The notes below the pieces were generated by a model that was given only the letters and a program-made list of their open reading frames with translations, did no database searches and was not told where the DNA came from. Below, one piece after another: positions 8,482 to 20,257 of a DNA stretch of 64,000 nt. The translations under genes were made by a program, and so were the position numbers. Source of the stretch: AA29 sp041481445 (GTDB taxonomy: Bacteria; Acidobacteriota; Vicinamibacteria; Fen-336); NCBI GenBank assembly GCA_041481445.1, contig JBGPBV010000006.1, positions 1-64,000 on the forward strand. Direction: 5' to 3'. Numbering within the stretch: the stretch's first letter is position 1; each line of letters opens with the position of its first letter.

Positions 8482-8487
8482 AGTCTA
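8482..8487 (-). promoter_or_regulatory. Possible -10 box (TAGACT) for yggT, overlapping the yggS stop
   Basis: TAGACT is placed 9 nt before the yggT ATG; its first three bases are the yggS stop codon. The same arrangement recurs at 24983-24988 and 35944-35949. Confidence 0.35.
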
Positions 8488-9180
8488 GGCCTTCTTCCGC
8501 TCGCCGAAGATGTCGGTGCCCACGCGGACCTGCGTCGCCCCTTCCTCGATCGCGACCTCGAAGTCGTGGCTCATGCCCATCGACAGCTCGCGGCCGCGGA
8601 CCAGGCCGAGCCGCCGCGCCTCCTCCAGGAGCGCGCGGAGCTCCCGGAAGAAGGGGCGCCCCCGTTCGGGGTCGGGGAAGAGCGGCGGCAGCACCATCAG
8701 CCCCTCGACGTGGATCGCCTTGTAGCTGCGGAGCTGCTCCAGCATCGGGAAGAGGTGCTCCCGGTCCAGCCCGAACTTGGTCTCCTCGCCCGCGAGGTCG
8801 ACCTGGACGAGCACGCCGAGGTGGCGGCGCGCCTCCTCCGCCCCCCGCTCGAGGCGCTCGGCCAGGCCCAGGCCATCCACGGAGTCGATGGCGTCGAACA
8901 GCTCGGCCGCCCGCCGGACCTTGTTGCTCTGCAAATGGCCGACCATGTGCCAGCGGAGGCCCTTCTCGCGCAGGTCGGGCGCGGCCGCGATCTTCCCCTC
9001 CGCCTCCTGGACCTTGTTCTCGCCGAAGTGGCGGAGGCCGGCGGCGAAGGCCTCGCGGACCGCGTCGATGGGCTGGGTCTTGCTGACGGCGACGAGGGTG
9101 ACGTCGTCGGAAGAGCGCCCCGCGCGCGCCGCCGCCCGGGCGATGCGCTCCCGAACGGCGGCGACGCGGCGGGCGATCAC
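8485..9180 (-). CDS. yggS: YggS-family pyridoxal-phosphate homeostasis protein
   Basis: A 231-residue PLP-binding protein (PLPBP family) that controls free PLP and amino-acid pools. Visible are the lysine motif LVAVSKTQP (PLP Schiff-base lysine about residue 34), the HFGENKVQEAEGK block, WHMVGHLQSNKVR, the LSMGMSHDFEVAI phosphate-binding segment and a VRVGTDIFGER end. The GTG at 9180 begins 1 nt after the upstream TPR gene's stop. The yggS-yggT-divIVA order is the conserved division-cluster arrangement. Confidence 0.93.
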   Translation of the reverse strand: MIARRVAAVRERIARAAARAGRSSDDVTLVAVSKTQPIDAVREAFAAGLRHFGENKVQEAEGKIAAAPDLREKGLRWHMVGHLQSNKVRRAAELFDAIDSVDGLGLAERLERGAEEARRHLGVLVQVDLAGEETKFGLDREHLFPMLEQLRSYKAIHVEGLMVLPPLFPDPERGRPFFRELRALLEEARRLGLVRGRELSMGMSHDFEVAIEEGATQVRVGTDIFGERKKA

Positions 9181-9181
9181 G

Positions 9182-10141
9182 TCACTTCTTGGGCTTGAGG
9201 GCGGCCAGGAGCCCGTTCGCGGTGGCCACGTTCTGGGCGTTGGTGGGGTTCATCGCGAGGTACTTCTCGAGGCTCGCGATCGCTTCCGGGATCTTGTTCT
9301 GGCCGACGGCGAGCGTGCCCAGGTAGTAGTAGACCTCGGGGTTGCCGGGGTCCGCCTCCGCCGCCTTCTGGAACGCCCCCGCCGCCTCCTCGCTCTTGCC
9401 CGAGTTCAGGTAGAAGACGCCCAGGTTGAACTGGACCTTGCCGTCCTTGGGGTTCTCGGCGGCGGCCTTGGTCAAGAGCGCCGTCGCCTTCTCTCCCTGG
9501 CCGCTGTCCTGGTACACGCGCGCCAGGGCCGAGATCGCCTCGCCGTAGCCCGGACGCACCTCGAGGGCCTTCAGGTAGGCCGCCTCCGCGCCCGGCCAGT
9601 CCTTCTTCTGGCCCTTGAGGAACCCGATGTTGTAGTGGGCCTCCGCGATCTGCGGGTTCTTGGCCAGCACTTCCTGGTAGGCGGCGATGGCCTCGTCCGA
9701 CTTGCCCTCCGTGCTCAGCTGGTTGGCCTTGGCGAACAGCTCGCGGAGGCCGGCGTTGGCCTTCTCCGCTTCCGCGCCCGCCGCGACCTGGGCGGCGGCC
9801 TTGCTGATCAGCTTGAAGTCGGGGAGCTGCATGGGCTCGCCGAGATTGATGCGCGTGTCGATGTACGTCCCCTGGTAGCCGTCCTTGCTGGCAGTGATCC
9901 GGTAGGGGCCGGGAGTGAGGCCGACCTGCGTGAACTCGCCCTTCTTGTTGGTCTTGGTGTCGAACTTCCGGGTCACGCCGCCCTGGTAGTCGAGGCTCAC
10001 CACGGCCTCCGGCAACGGTTGGCCCTTCTCGTCCACCACGCGGCCGCGCACGGCGCCGGTGGACTGGGCCCAGCCGGCCGCGGAGGGAAGCAGCAGAAGG
10101 GCGGCGCCGAGGCCGGCCGCCACGTCCAGACGCTTCATCAT
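9182..10141 (-). CDS. Exported carboxypeptidase-regulatory-domain/TPR protein
   Basis: The 319-residue product has a signal peptide (MMKRLDVAAGLGAALLLLP, cleavage near WAQS), a carboxypeptidase-regulatory-like beta-sandwich (about 28-105, with GRVVDEKGQPLPEAVVSL) and then five to six TPR units (from about 130; for example AIAAYQEVLAKNPQIAEAHY). It is probably a periplasmic or surface protein-interaction factor. This domain pairing is common in Acidobacteriota-like genomes. The start is set at the tandem ATGs at 10141/10138 by a GGAGGT Shine-Dalgarno 9 nt upstream; a longer open frame overlapping queC has none. No specific partner is visible. Confidence 0.8.
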   Translation of the reverse strand: MMKRLDVAAGLGAALLLLPSAAGWAQSTGAVRGRVVDEKGQPLPEAVVSLDYQGGVTRKFDTKTNKKGEFTQVGLTPGPYRITASKDGYQGTYIDTRINLGEPMQLPDFKLISKAAAQVAAGAEAEKANAGLRELFAKANQLSTEGKSDEAIAAYQEVLAKNPQIAEAHYNIGFLKGQKKDWPGAEAAYLKALEVRPGYGEAISALARVYQDSGQGEKATALLTKAAAENPKDGKVQFNLGVFYLNSGKSEEAAGAFQKAAEADPGNPEVYYYLGTLAVGQNKIPEAIASLEKYLAMNPTNAQNVATANGLLAALKPKK

Positions 10142-10199
10142 GGATTTCAGACCTCCGAGGGCCGCGCCCTCAAGAAACCGACCAGAGTCTCTCATGATT

Positions 10200-10889
10200 T
10201 CAGGCCGCGCTGCCGTCACGGTAGGGAAGCGGGTCGGGGACTCCCGCCTGCGCGAAACCCCTCCGGCGCAGCCGGCAGGATTCGCACCGGCCGCAGGCCT
10301 CGTCCTCCGCCTGGTAACACGACCAGGTCTTCTCGAACGGCACTCCCAGCTCGGTCCCCCGCCTCACGATGTCGGCCTTGGAGAGGCGGATGACGGGCGT
10401 CTCGATGCGGATCGCGGTGTCGGGCCGCGTCCCCTCGCGGATGGCGGCTTCGAAGGCCCGGTAGAACTCGGGACGGCAGTCCGGATACCCCGAGGAGTCC
10501 TCCCACACCGCGCCCACGAAGATGGCCCGGGCCCCGAGCACCTCCCCCCACGACGTGGCCGTGGCCAGGAGGTGCGCGTTGCGGAAGGGCACGTAGGAGG
10601 TCGGGATCCGGCCGGTCTCCGGCTCGTCCTCGCGCACGGGGATGCCGCGGTCGGTGAGGCTGCTGCCGCCGATCGCGCGGAAGACCGGGAACTCGACCAC
10701 GAGGCGGTCGCGCGCCTGGTAGTGGTCGGCCAGCGCGTGGAAGCAGGCCCGCTCCCTCTTCTCCGTGCGCTGGCCGTAGTCGGCGTGCAGGAAGGCGAGG
10801 TCGTGCTCGACGGCGGCCAGGGCCGCCGTCAGCGCCGAGTCCATGCCGCCGCTCACGCAGACGACGGCCCGGGGCCGCGGCGGGCTCAC
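10200..10889 (-). CDS. queC: 7-cyano-7-deazaguanine (preQ0) synthase
   Basis: An ATP-dependent enzyme converting 7-carboxy-7-deazaguanine and ammonia to preQ0 for queuosine-modified tRNA. The 229-residue protein has the N-type PP-loop SGGMDS (residues 13-18), FLHADYGQRTEKRE, the SYVPFRNAHLLA block, FVGAVWEDSSGYPDCRPEF, and C-terminal zinc cysteines in TWSCYQ and CGRCESCRLR. The GTG at 10889 overlaps the queE stop (GTGA). The frame is open further upstream but only as a shadow of queE. It forms an operon with queE and queD. Confidence 0.93.
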   Translation of the reverse strand: MSPPRPRAVVCVSGGMDSALTAALAAVEHDLAFLHADYGQRTEKRERACFHALADHYQARDRLVVEFPVFRAIGGSSLTDRGIPVREDEPETGRIPTSYVPFRNAHLLATATSWGEVLGARAIFVGAVWEDSSGYPDCRPEFYRAFEAAIREGTRPDTAIRIETPVIRLSKADIVRRGTELGVPFEKTWSCYQAEDEACGRCESCRLRRRGFAQAGVPDPLPYRDGSAA

Positions 10890-11524
10890 ACGCCTCTCTC
10901 CACCCCCGGCCAGAGGTACTTGTGGAGCTGGACCTGGACGCGCGCGGGGAGGCCGTCGTCGAGGACCCAGCGCGCGAGCGCGCCGGGGTCGAGCACGCCG
11001 TGCACGGGCGAGAAGAGGACGGGACCGCGGTCGGCCAGCGCGCGCTCGCGCACGAGGGAGCGCGACCACTCGTAGTCCTGGCGGTCGGCGATCACGAACT
11101 TGACCTCGTCCCGCTCCCGCAGGCGGTCGAGGTTCTCCCAGTGCATGCGGTGCATCTCGCCCGACCGCGGCGTCTTCACGTCGAGGATGGCCACCGCCCG
11201 CGCGTCGAGCGCCTCGATCGGCACGTGGCCCGAGGTCTCGACCAGGACCTGCCACCCGCGGTCGGCGAGGGCGGAGACGAACGGGAAGGCCGGCGGCTGG
11301 GCCAGCGGCTCACCGCCGGTGAGCAGCACCAGGCGGCACGGGAAGCGCTCGATCTCCGCGATCACGTCCGCCTCCTCCCGGCGCTGCCCCTCGTGGAACG
11401 CGTAGGCGGTGTCGCAGTACACGCAGCGCAGGGGGCAGCCGGTCAGCCGCACGAACACGCAGGGGAGGCCGGCGCGGGTCCCTTCGCCCTGGATGGAGAA
11501 GAAGATCTCGTTGACGGTCAGCAC
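10886..11524 (-). CDS. queE: 7-carboxy-7-deazaguanine synthase (radical SAM)
   Basis: A 212-residue radical-SAM enzyme that contracts 6-carboxytetrahydropterin to 7-carboxy-7-deazaguanine. It shows SIQGEGTRAGLPCVFVRL (residues 10-27), the 4Fe-4S triad CPLRCVYC (CxxxCxxC), VLLTGGEPL and the closing VQVQLHKYLWPG. The cluster motif has the common CxxxCxxC spacing. The start is GTG at 11524, immediately after queD. The order queD-queE-queC on one strand supports the pathway. Confidence 0.94.
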   Translation of the reverse strand: MLTVNEIFFSIQGEGTRAGLPCVFVRLTGCPLRCVYCDTAYAFHEGQRREEADVIAEIERFPCRLVLLTGGEPLAQPPAFPFVSALADRGWQVLVETSGHVPIEALDARAVAILDVKTPRSGEMHRMHWENLDRLRERDEVKFVIADRQDYEWSRSLVRERALADRGPVLFSPVHGVLDPGALARWVLDDGLPARVQVQLHKYLWPGVERGV

Positions 11525-11525
11525 G

Positions 11526-11894
11526 TCAGTCGGCGTAGGTGGCGGAGCAGCCGGGGGCCTCCCACACCCTCACCCGCCGCAGGAGTCGCCCCTCCGGACC
11601 GAGCCCCTTGCGCACCTCTTCGAAGAAGTGGCGCGCCACCGCCTCCGCGGACGGGCTCCGGCCGGCCAGGTCGGGGTGCTCGTTCATGTCGCGGTAGTGG
11701 AATCGGCCCGCCACCTCCCCCACCGCCTTCTTGAGGTGCTCGAAATCGAGGACCACGCCGATGGCGTCGAGGTCGCGGCCCGCCGCTACCGCCTCCACCC
11801 GCCAGTCGTGTCCGTGGATGGGCTCGATGGGCTGGCCCTCCCGCGTCAAGCGGTGCGTCGCGCAGAACGTGGTCTCGTAGGAAACCTCGAACAT
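11526..11894 (-). CDS. queD: 6-pyruvoyl/6-carboxy-tetrahydropterin synthase homologue (QueD family, ExxHGH type)
   Basis: The 122-residue COG0720 protein has zinc-ligand histidines H14 (CATHRL) and H27/H29 (IHGHDW) and the DFEHLKKAV and SAEAVARHFFEEV helices. QueD normally carries the catalytic cysteine as CxxxHGH. Here the corresponding position is isoleucine, and a glutamate gives E24-P-I-H27-G-H (ExxHGH), the motif described for PTPS-III enzymes that make 6-hydroxymethyldihydropterin for folate. The next-door queE and queC argue for queuosine synthesis, the motif for a folate activity; it may do either or both. The gene symbol follows the context. A hairpin repeat begins 12 nt upstream of the ATG. 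Confidence 0.82.
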   Translation of the reverse strand: MFEVSYETTFCATHRLTREGQPIEPIHGHDWRVEAVAAGRDLDAIGVVLDFEHLKKAVGEVAGRFHYRDMNEHPDLAGRSPSAEAVARHFFEEVRKGLGPEGRLLRRVRVWEAPGCSATYAD

Positions 11895-11905
11895 GTGTCT
11901 TTGAC

Positions 11906-12021
11906 CTCAGGGGGGGAACGCTCCGCTCCATGCAGTCGGGCTACGGCTCCCCCCCTGAAACCCCCCGTCGCTCGCCACCGCAAACGTGCGGCGGCGCGCT
12001 CACTGGTCGGGCTGCCCTCAC
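11906..12021 (-). repeat. Dispersed hairpin element, copy A
   Basis: This shares a 76-bp core (11906-11981) with 45822-45897, of identical length and differing mainly in the loop; similarity fades through to GCCCTCAC at the far end. The core contains a 10-bp inverted repeat, TCAGGGGGGG / CCCCCCCTGA, followed by GAAACCCCCC on the plus strand. On the minus strand it lies 12 nt before the queD ATG, with its G-tracts in the would-be 5' leader. It may be a REP-like repeat or a 5' RNA structure. Confidence 0.7.
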
Positions 12022-12068
12022 CGAAAGCTCAGCGCGTCGTCCCCGCGGCCACGCGCGCTCAATCACTT

Positions 12069-12074
12069 TATCAT
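12069..12074 (+). promoter_or_regulatory. Probable -10 box (TATCAT) of EamA gene
   Basis: TATCAT ends 8 nt before the EamA ATG, with no Shine-Dalgarno between them, so the transcript is probably leaderless or nearly so. Confidence 0.45.
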
Positions 12075-12082
12075 CGCCCCTC

Positions 12083-12961
12083 ATGGGCCACGAGCACGAC
12101 CTCCGGCGGGGCGCGCTGTACATGGTGGCTTCGGCGCTGCTGTTCGCGGTCATGAGCGTGGCGGTGAAGCTCTCCTCCGCCGCGCTCCCCAACGCGGTCG
12201 TCGTGTTCTTCCGCAGCGCGGTCGGTCTGCTCACCCTCCTGCCCTGGATCGTGGGCGTGGACCTGCGGACGCGCCACCTGCGCGAGCACCTCGTCCGCAG
12301 CCTGGCCGGCATCGCGTCCATGTACTGCTTCTTCTACGCGCTCGCCCACATGCGCCTGGCCGACGCCGTGCTCCTGAACTACTCGCTGCCCCTGTTCATG
12401 CCCTTCGTGGAGAGCGTGTGGCTGGGCGAGGAGTTCCCGGGGCGGATGTGGACGCCGGTCGTGGTCGGGTTCCTCGGGATCCTCCTCATCCTGCGGCCGG
12501 GGAGAGGCCTGGTGGAGCCGGTCGCCCTGCTCGGCCTGGCCTCGGCGATCTTCGCCGCGGTGGCGCAGGTGGGCGTGCGGCGGCTGACGCGGACGGAGCC
12601 GGTGGCCCGCATCGTCTTCTACTTCGCGATCACCTCGACCCTCCTCTCCGCCCTGCCCGCCGCCGTCACCTGGCGCGCCCCCCACGGCTCTCTGTGGTGG
12701 GCCGTGCTCGCCATGGGGGCGACCGCCACCGCCGGCCAGCTCGCGATGACGCGGGCCTATGCGCACGCCCCGGCCGCGCAGGTCGGCCCGTTCATCTATT
12801 CGGCGGTGGTGTTCGCGGGCGCGCTCGACTGGCTGTTCTGGCGCCGGCTGCCCGACGGCTTCACGGTCGCGGGCAGCGTTCTCGTGGCCGGCGCCGGGAT
12901 CCTGACCTTGCGGCTCAGCCCGGCCAAGGCGGAGGTGGAGACCCCGGGGACCACGGTCTGA
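12083..12961 (+). CDS. EamA-family (DMT) transporter
   Basis: The 292-residue inner-membrane protein has about ten helices arranged as two EamA repeats (roughly 10-140 and 155-280). The first repeat carries ALLFAVMSVAVKLSS and VVFFRSAVGLLTLLPW, and the second ends AGSVLVAGAGILTLRLS. DMT transporters export amino acids, nucleobases or metabolites; the substrate cannot be read here. The ATG at 12083 is chosen because it precedes the first helix and has a TATCAT box 8 nt upstream. Divergent from queD, convergent with the hybrid kinase. Confidence 0.87.
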   Translation: MGHEHDLRRGALYMVASALLFAVMSVAVKLSSAALPNAVVVFFRSAVGLLTLLPWIVGVDLRTRHLREHLVRSLAGIASMYCFFYALAHMRLADAVLLNYSLPLFMPFVESVWLGEEFPGRMWTPVVVGFLGILLILRPGRGLVEPVALLGLASAIFAAVAQVGVRRLTRTEPVARIVFYFAITSTLLSALPAAVTWRAPHGSLWWAVLAMGATATAGQLAMTRAYAHAPAAQVGPFIYSAVVFAGALDWLFWRRLPDGFTVAGSVLVAGAGILTLRLSPAKAEVETPGTTV

Positions 12962-12981
12962 GCGCGGTCCTCCGGCGGCGC

Positions 12982-15934
<2,953 letters not shown>

Positions 15935-15942
<8 letters not shown>

Positions 15943-17851
15943 GATGACCCGCGAGAGCCGCGAGGTCGTGGACGAGCCGGGCGGGCGGCAGGCTCTCCAG
16001 GAAGCGCCGGCCGTAGGGCCGCTCCACGACGCGGCTGTCCAGGACGGCCAGGATGCCCCGATCCGAGGCGGCGCGGATGAGCCGGCCGAGGCCCTGCTTG
16101 AGCATCAGGATCGCCACCGGCACCTGGTAGTCCTGGAAGGGATTGCCGCCCTGGTTGCGCAGGCGCTCGATGCGGGCCTGCACCACGGGATCGGCGGGGG
16201 AGGCGAAGGGCAGCTTGTCGATGATCACGCACGAGAGCTGCTCGCCCGCGACGTCCACCCCCTGCCAGAAGGACGAGGTCGCGAGCAGGACCGCGCCCGG
16301 CGTGCGGCGGAAGGTCTCGAGGAGGACGGGCTTGGGGGCCTCGCCCTGCATGAGGATCGGATAGGGGACGCGGGAGGCGATCCGCTCCGCGACCGCGTTC
16401 ATGTTCGCGTAGGAGGTGAACAGCACGAAGGCGCGGCCGCGGCTGACCTCGAGGATCCGCGTGATCTCCTCGGCCGCCCGGTCCACGAACGACGGCGCGG
16501 ACGGCTCCGGCATGCCGCGCGGCACGTAGAGGATGGCCTGCTCCTGGAAATCGAACGGCGAGGGCAGCATCAGCTCGGCCGTGGGCTCGAGCCCCAGGCG
16601 CGACTTCAGGTACTCGAACCCGCCGTCCACGGCCAGGGTGGCCGAGGTCAGCACCGCCGCGCGCACCTGGTCGAAGAGCAGGTCCCGCAGGCGGGCGGAG
16701 ACGTCGATGGGCGTGGCGCGCAGGAACACGCCGCGGCCCCGCGTCTCCACGAAGCAGACGTGGCCGTCGTCCTCCGCACCGAGGACGAAGCCCAGGTCCT
16801 GGCCCAGGACCTGGGCGCGGCCGGCCAGCGACGAGAGCGCGTCCGAGCGCTCCGGGAGGGCCAGGAGCGCGGTGCGCAACCCCTCGAAGCGGTCGAGCAT
16901 CGCGGTGGCCTGCTCCGCCACCCGCGGCGGCATCCATCCCTTCTTCAGGCGGTGCCCGCGTCCCTGGGCCACCGTCTTGAAGAAGGCGTCCGCGCGATGG
17001 CGGACGCCGTCCAGCTCCGCGTGCACCTCCCGCGCGTCGCGCCGCGCCGCCTTGAGCTCGCGCTCGACGTCGCGGCAGAGGTCCTCCACGCGATGGGAGG
17101 AGACCTGGATCCCGAAGTACTGCGTGGCCACGTCCTCCAGCAGGTGGGCCTCGTCGAGCACGACGGTGTCGTAGTCCGGGATCACGGCCCCGTAGCTGCC
17201 GTCCTTGACCGCCAGGTCCGCGCACAGCAGGTGGTGGTTGACCACCACGAGGTCCGCCTCCAGCGCGCGCTGGCGCATGCGCGTGACCCAGCAGGGATCG
17301 AAGTCGGGGCAGGCCTGGCCGATGCAGTTCTCGCTGGCGGCGGAGATCTCGCGCCAGAAGTCGGCGCCGTCGGGCAGGTCCTCCACCTCCGCCCGGTCCC
17401 CCGTCTCCGTGCGGGGGGCCCAGGCCTCGACGGCGCGGAAGAGCGGGATCTCGTCGAAGCGGCGGAAGCTGCCCGCCTGCCCGAACGACTTGTAGCGCAG
17501 GAGGCAGAGGTAGTTGCCGCGGCCCTTCATCACGGCCACGCTGAGGTCGCGCCCGAGCGCGCGTGCCAGGAGCGGGATGTCCTTGCCCAGGAGCTGCTCC
17601 TGGAGGTTCTTGGTCCCGGTGGAGACGACCACGCGGCGTCCCAGCTCGACCGCGGGGAGGAGGTAGGCGAGGGTCTTGCCCGTGCCCGTCCCCGCTTCCG
17701 CCAGCAGCAGGCCGCCCTGGTCCAGAACGTCCGCCACCGCCTGCGAGAGGCGGGCCTGGGCCGGGCGCTCCTCGTAGGTCGGCAGGGCTCCGGCAAGGAG
17801 ACCGCGCGGGCCGAAGAAGTCGGTGGTAGCGGCGGGGGCGAGTCCGGGCAC
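15935..17851 (-). CDS. dinG: DinG/XPD-type ATP-dependent DNA helicase with iron-sulphur cluster
   Basis: The 638-residue superfamily 2 helicase has Walker A EAGTGTGKT (52-60), a DEAH box in VLDEAHLLED (D233), VVNHHLL and a C-terminal motif VI in QGLGRLIRAASDRG. Four cysteines, C116 and the cluster C176/C181/C187 (CIGQACPDFDPC), match the 4Fe-4S domain of DinG/YoaA/XPD 5'-3' helicases that unwind R-loops, G-quadruplexes and damaged forks. The start is GTG at 17851, with TAGAAT 9 nt upstream. DinG versus YoaA cannot be settled from sequence alone. Confidence 0.9.
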
Positions 17852-17860
17852 GGACCCACG

Positions 17861-17866
17861 ATTCTA
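17861..17866 (-). promoter_or_regulatory. Probable -10 box (TAGAAT) of dinG-type gene
   Basis: TAGAAT sits 9 nt before the GTG start in the divergent gap 17852-17938. The same hexamer recurs before lepB and the 88-residue ORF. Confidence 0.45.
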
Positions 17867-17938
17867 GCGCGTCACCTTCCGGCGCCGGTCCGTGCGCATC
17901 CCCGGGGTGTAGACTCGACTCCCCCCCTTGAGGTGATC

Positions 17939-18742
17939 ATGCAGAGCCGGAACGTCGTCCTCTTTTCCGTATCCCTCTTCGCCGCCCTGGCCGTAGGCGC
18001 GGCCGCCGACAACACGGTGTGTGCCAACGCGCCCCTGCTCGTGCCCGACGGCAGCACCCAGACGGGCGACATCGGGGCCGCGCCCGCCCCCGCCACCCGC
18101 TGGTTCCGCTTCGTGGCCAAGGCCGGCCGCTCCTACGCGATCATGCTCGAGAACCTGACCCCGCCCGACCAGCAGGCGGAGATCGCGGTGATGGAGATCC
18201 TCGACGCCTGCGGTGGCGTCCCCGTCCCCATCAGCGACGTGGCCGACTCCGTCGAGCCGGTGAGCTACGACAGCGTGGCCGGGGTGGGAGCGGCGCGGGT
18301 GGCCCTGCTCTCACCGGGCAACGTCACCCTCTTCTTCGCCGTGAACGGACACATCAACACCGCCAACGCCTCCCAGTTCCGGGTGCGCGTCGAGGAGACC
18401 ACGCTCTTCAACCCCCTGTGGACCACCGGGGGCATGCAGACGTTCTACCAGATCTACAACACGACCACTCATGCCTGCTCGGTGCGGCTCGACCTCCGCA
18501 CCAACTCGAACGGCCCGGCGCCGGGGGGACCGGGCGCGGTCACGTTCACCCTGGCCGGGAACCGCAGCCTCACGCGGCACACCGGCTTCTCCGACCTGCA
18601 CGTCGCTCCCGACCGGACAGGGCATGCCAGCATCGCCCACGACTGCCCGCCCGGGGCCATCCAGGTGGACGCCTATGCCTCGAACGGGAGTGGGAACCGG
18701 ACTCTGCCCCTGAAGGTGACGCCCGCACGCCAGCCACGCTGA
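17939..18742 (+). CDS. Secreted protein of unknown function
   Basis: I recognise no family. The 267-residue product has a signal peptide (SRNVVLFSVSLFAALAVG, cleavage near AAA-DN). The mature part is beta-rich and polar, with about four cysteines (including NTVCAN and HDCPPG), which suggests a folded extracytoplasmic domain, possibly disulphide bonded. A good Shine-Dalgarno (GAGGTGA, 17930-17936) precedes the ATG. No membrane helix after the signal peptide. It stands alone between the helicase and the HEAT-repeat gene. Confidence 0.75.
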   Translation: MQSRNVVLFSVSLFAALAVGAAADNTVCANAPLLVPDGSTQTGDIGAAPAPATRWFRFVAKAGRSYAIMLENLTPPDQQAEIAVMEILDACGGVPVPISDVADSVEPVSYDSVAGVGAARVALLSPGNVTLFFAVNGHINTANASQFRVRVEETTLFNPLWTTGGMQTFYQIYNTTTHACSVRLDLRTNSNGPAPGGPGAVTFTLAGNRSLTRHTGFSDLHVAPDRTGHASIAHDCPPGAIQVDAYASNGSGNRTLPLKVTPARQPR

Positions 18743-18832
18743 GGCGCGCGCACCCGCCCACGACTCCAGCGCGGCCGTCTTGGCGCGCCGAGTCGTTTCG
18801 TGTAGATACGAGCCTCACGGACGAGGAAGGCG

Positions 18833-20248
18833 ATGTTCTGGCGGTGGTTGTTCATCGGCGCTTGGACCGCCGGCTCCCTGATCGTGGACGCCGTCACCCT
18901 CAAGCGGCAGCGCCTCCACGACGCCTGGTGCCGGACGGCCCGGGACTGCGGACTGACCGATGTGCAGGACCCCCGCGGCCACGGGAGCGAGCTGGTCGGA
19001 CGGTCGGGAGAGCTGCTCGTCCGCTTCGAGCTCACGCGCACGATCACGATGGCGACCCGCATCGTGATCAGCGACGAGCGTCACGACGACCGCACCCAGG
19101 GCCTGCGCCTGCGCCGCGAGGACCTGTCCACCGCCGCGCGCAAGCGCATGGGCGTGCGCGAGCTCGAGCTGGGCGACGTCGAGTTCGACGAGGTGGCCTA
19201 CATCGAGGGGCCGAACACCCTCGCCCGCGCCGTGCTGGACGTGGCCACGCGCCCCCTCGTGCGTGCGTTCCTCGCCGAGCTCGGGATCCGGCGGCGGCGC
19301 GGCCTGGAGTGGCTCAAGACCACGGAGGCGGCGTTCGAGGCGGGCCAGCTGCGGGTCACCATCGAGGCCTCCTCCCCGAGCGAGCTGGCCGAGCGGCTGA
19401 GAGAGATCCTGCCCGCGCTCCTCGACACCGCGCAGCGCCTGCGCGGGCCGGACGACGTCGCGGCCCGGCTGGCCGAGACCGCCCGCCTCGAGCCGCTGCC
19501 CGGCGCACGGCTCCAGGACCTGCTCACCCTCGCCCGCGAGTTCCCCGAGCACGCTTCGACGCGTCCGGCCCTGAGGGCGGGCCTGAAGGACGAGGTCGAG
19601 GAGATCCGGCTGAGGTGCGCCATGGCGCTGGAGGAAGAAGGCCGCGGAGTGCTCCTGGCCCTGGCCCGCGATCCTCGCGCCGATCCCGCCTGCGCGGCGC
19701 GGGCGATCGCCACCCTGCACGACCACCTGCCCCTCGAGCAGGCAGAGGCGATCTTGAGCCAGGCGCGGAGAGCCCGCCGGTCGCAGGTCGCCGCGGCCGC
19801 CCTGGAGTCGCTCGGCCACCGCCGCCTCCCCGAGACGATCCCGACCATCGCCCGCATCCTGCGCCAGGAGAGGGGCGCCCTGGCGGTGGCGGCCGCCCGC
19901 GCGCTGGCGGCGGTGGGCCTGCCCGCGGCGGAGCCGCCGCTCATCGAGGCGCTCGACCGCGAGGACGCGCGCGTGGCCGCCGCGGAGGCCCTGGGGCGCG
20001 TCGGATCGGTGGCGGCCGTCCTCCCCCTCAAGGAAGCCATGGCGCGGCACGACGATCCGGAGCTCCATCGCGCCGCGCGTCAGGCGGTGGCCGAGATCCT
20101 GGCCCGGCGGCCGGGCGCCACGCCCGGGCAGCTGTCGCTCGCGGATGCGGAGTCGCAGAAGGCCGGGCAGCTGACGCTGGCGGACGAGGCGGGGCGCCTG
20201 AGCCTGACCGACCCGGGCCTCGCGCGACGAAGCGGCCCGTCGTCCTAG
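18833..20248 (+). CDS. Membrane-anchored HEAT-repeat protein with C-terminal GxLSLxD tail
   Basis: The 471-residue protein has one N-terminal helix (FWRWLFIGAWTAGSLIVDAV), an unassigned region to about 220, then roughly six HEAT-like helical pairs (to about 425; for example LAVAAARALAAVGLPAAEPP). The last 45 residues contain three short repeats, GQLSLAD, GQLTLAD and GRLSLTD, separated by charged linkers. HEAT proteins act as binding scaffolds; the partner is unknown. Shine-Dalgarno GAGGAAGG precedes the ATG. It is convergent with glyA. A second, unrelated HEAT protein lies in the chemosensory operon. Confidence 0.75.
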   Translation: MFWRWLFIGAWTAGSLIVDAVTLKRQRLHDAWCRTARDCGLTDVQDPRGHGSELVGRSGELLVRFELTRTITMATRIVISDERHDDRTQGLRLRREDLSTAARKRMGVRELELGDVEFDEVAYIEGPNTLARAVLDVATRPLVRAFLAELGIRRRRGLEWLKTTEAAFEAGQLRVTIEASSPSELAERLREILPALLDTAQRLRGPDDVAARLAETARLEPLPGARLQDLLTLAREFPEHASTRPALRAGLKDEVEEIRLRCAMALEEEGRGVLLALARDPRADPACAARAIATLHDHLPLEQAEAILSQARRARRSQVAAAALESLGHRRLPETIPTIARILRQERGALAVAAARALAAVGLPAAEPPLIEALDREDARVAAAEALGRVGSVAAVLPLKEAMARHDDPELHRAARQAVAEILARRPGATPGQLSLADAESQKAGQLTLADEAGRLSLTDPGLARRSGPSS

Positions 20249-20257
20249 ACGCCGGTC

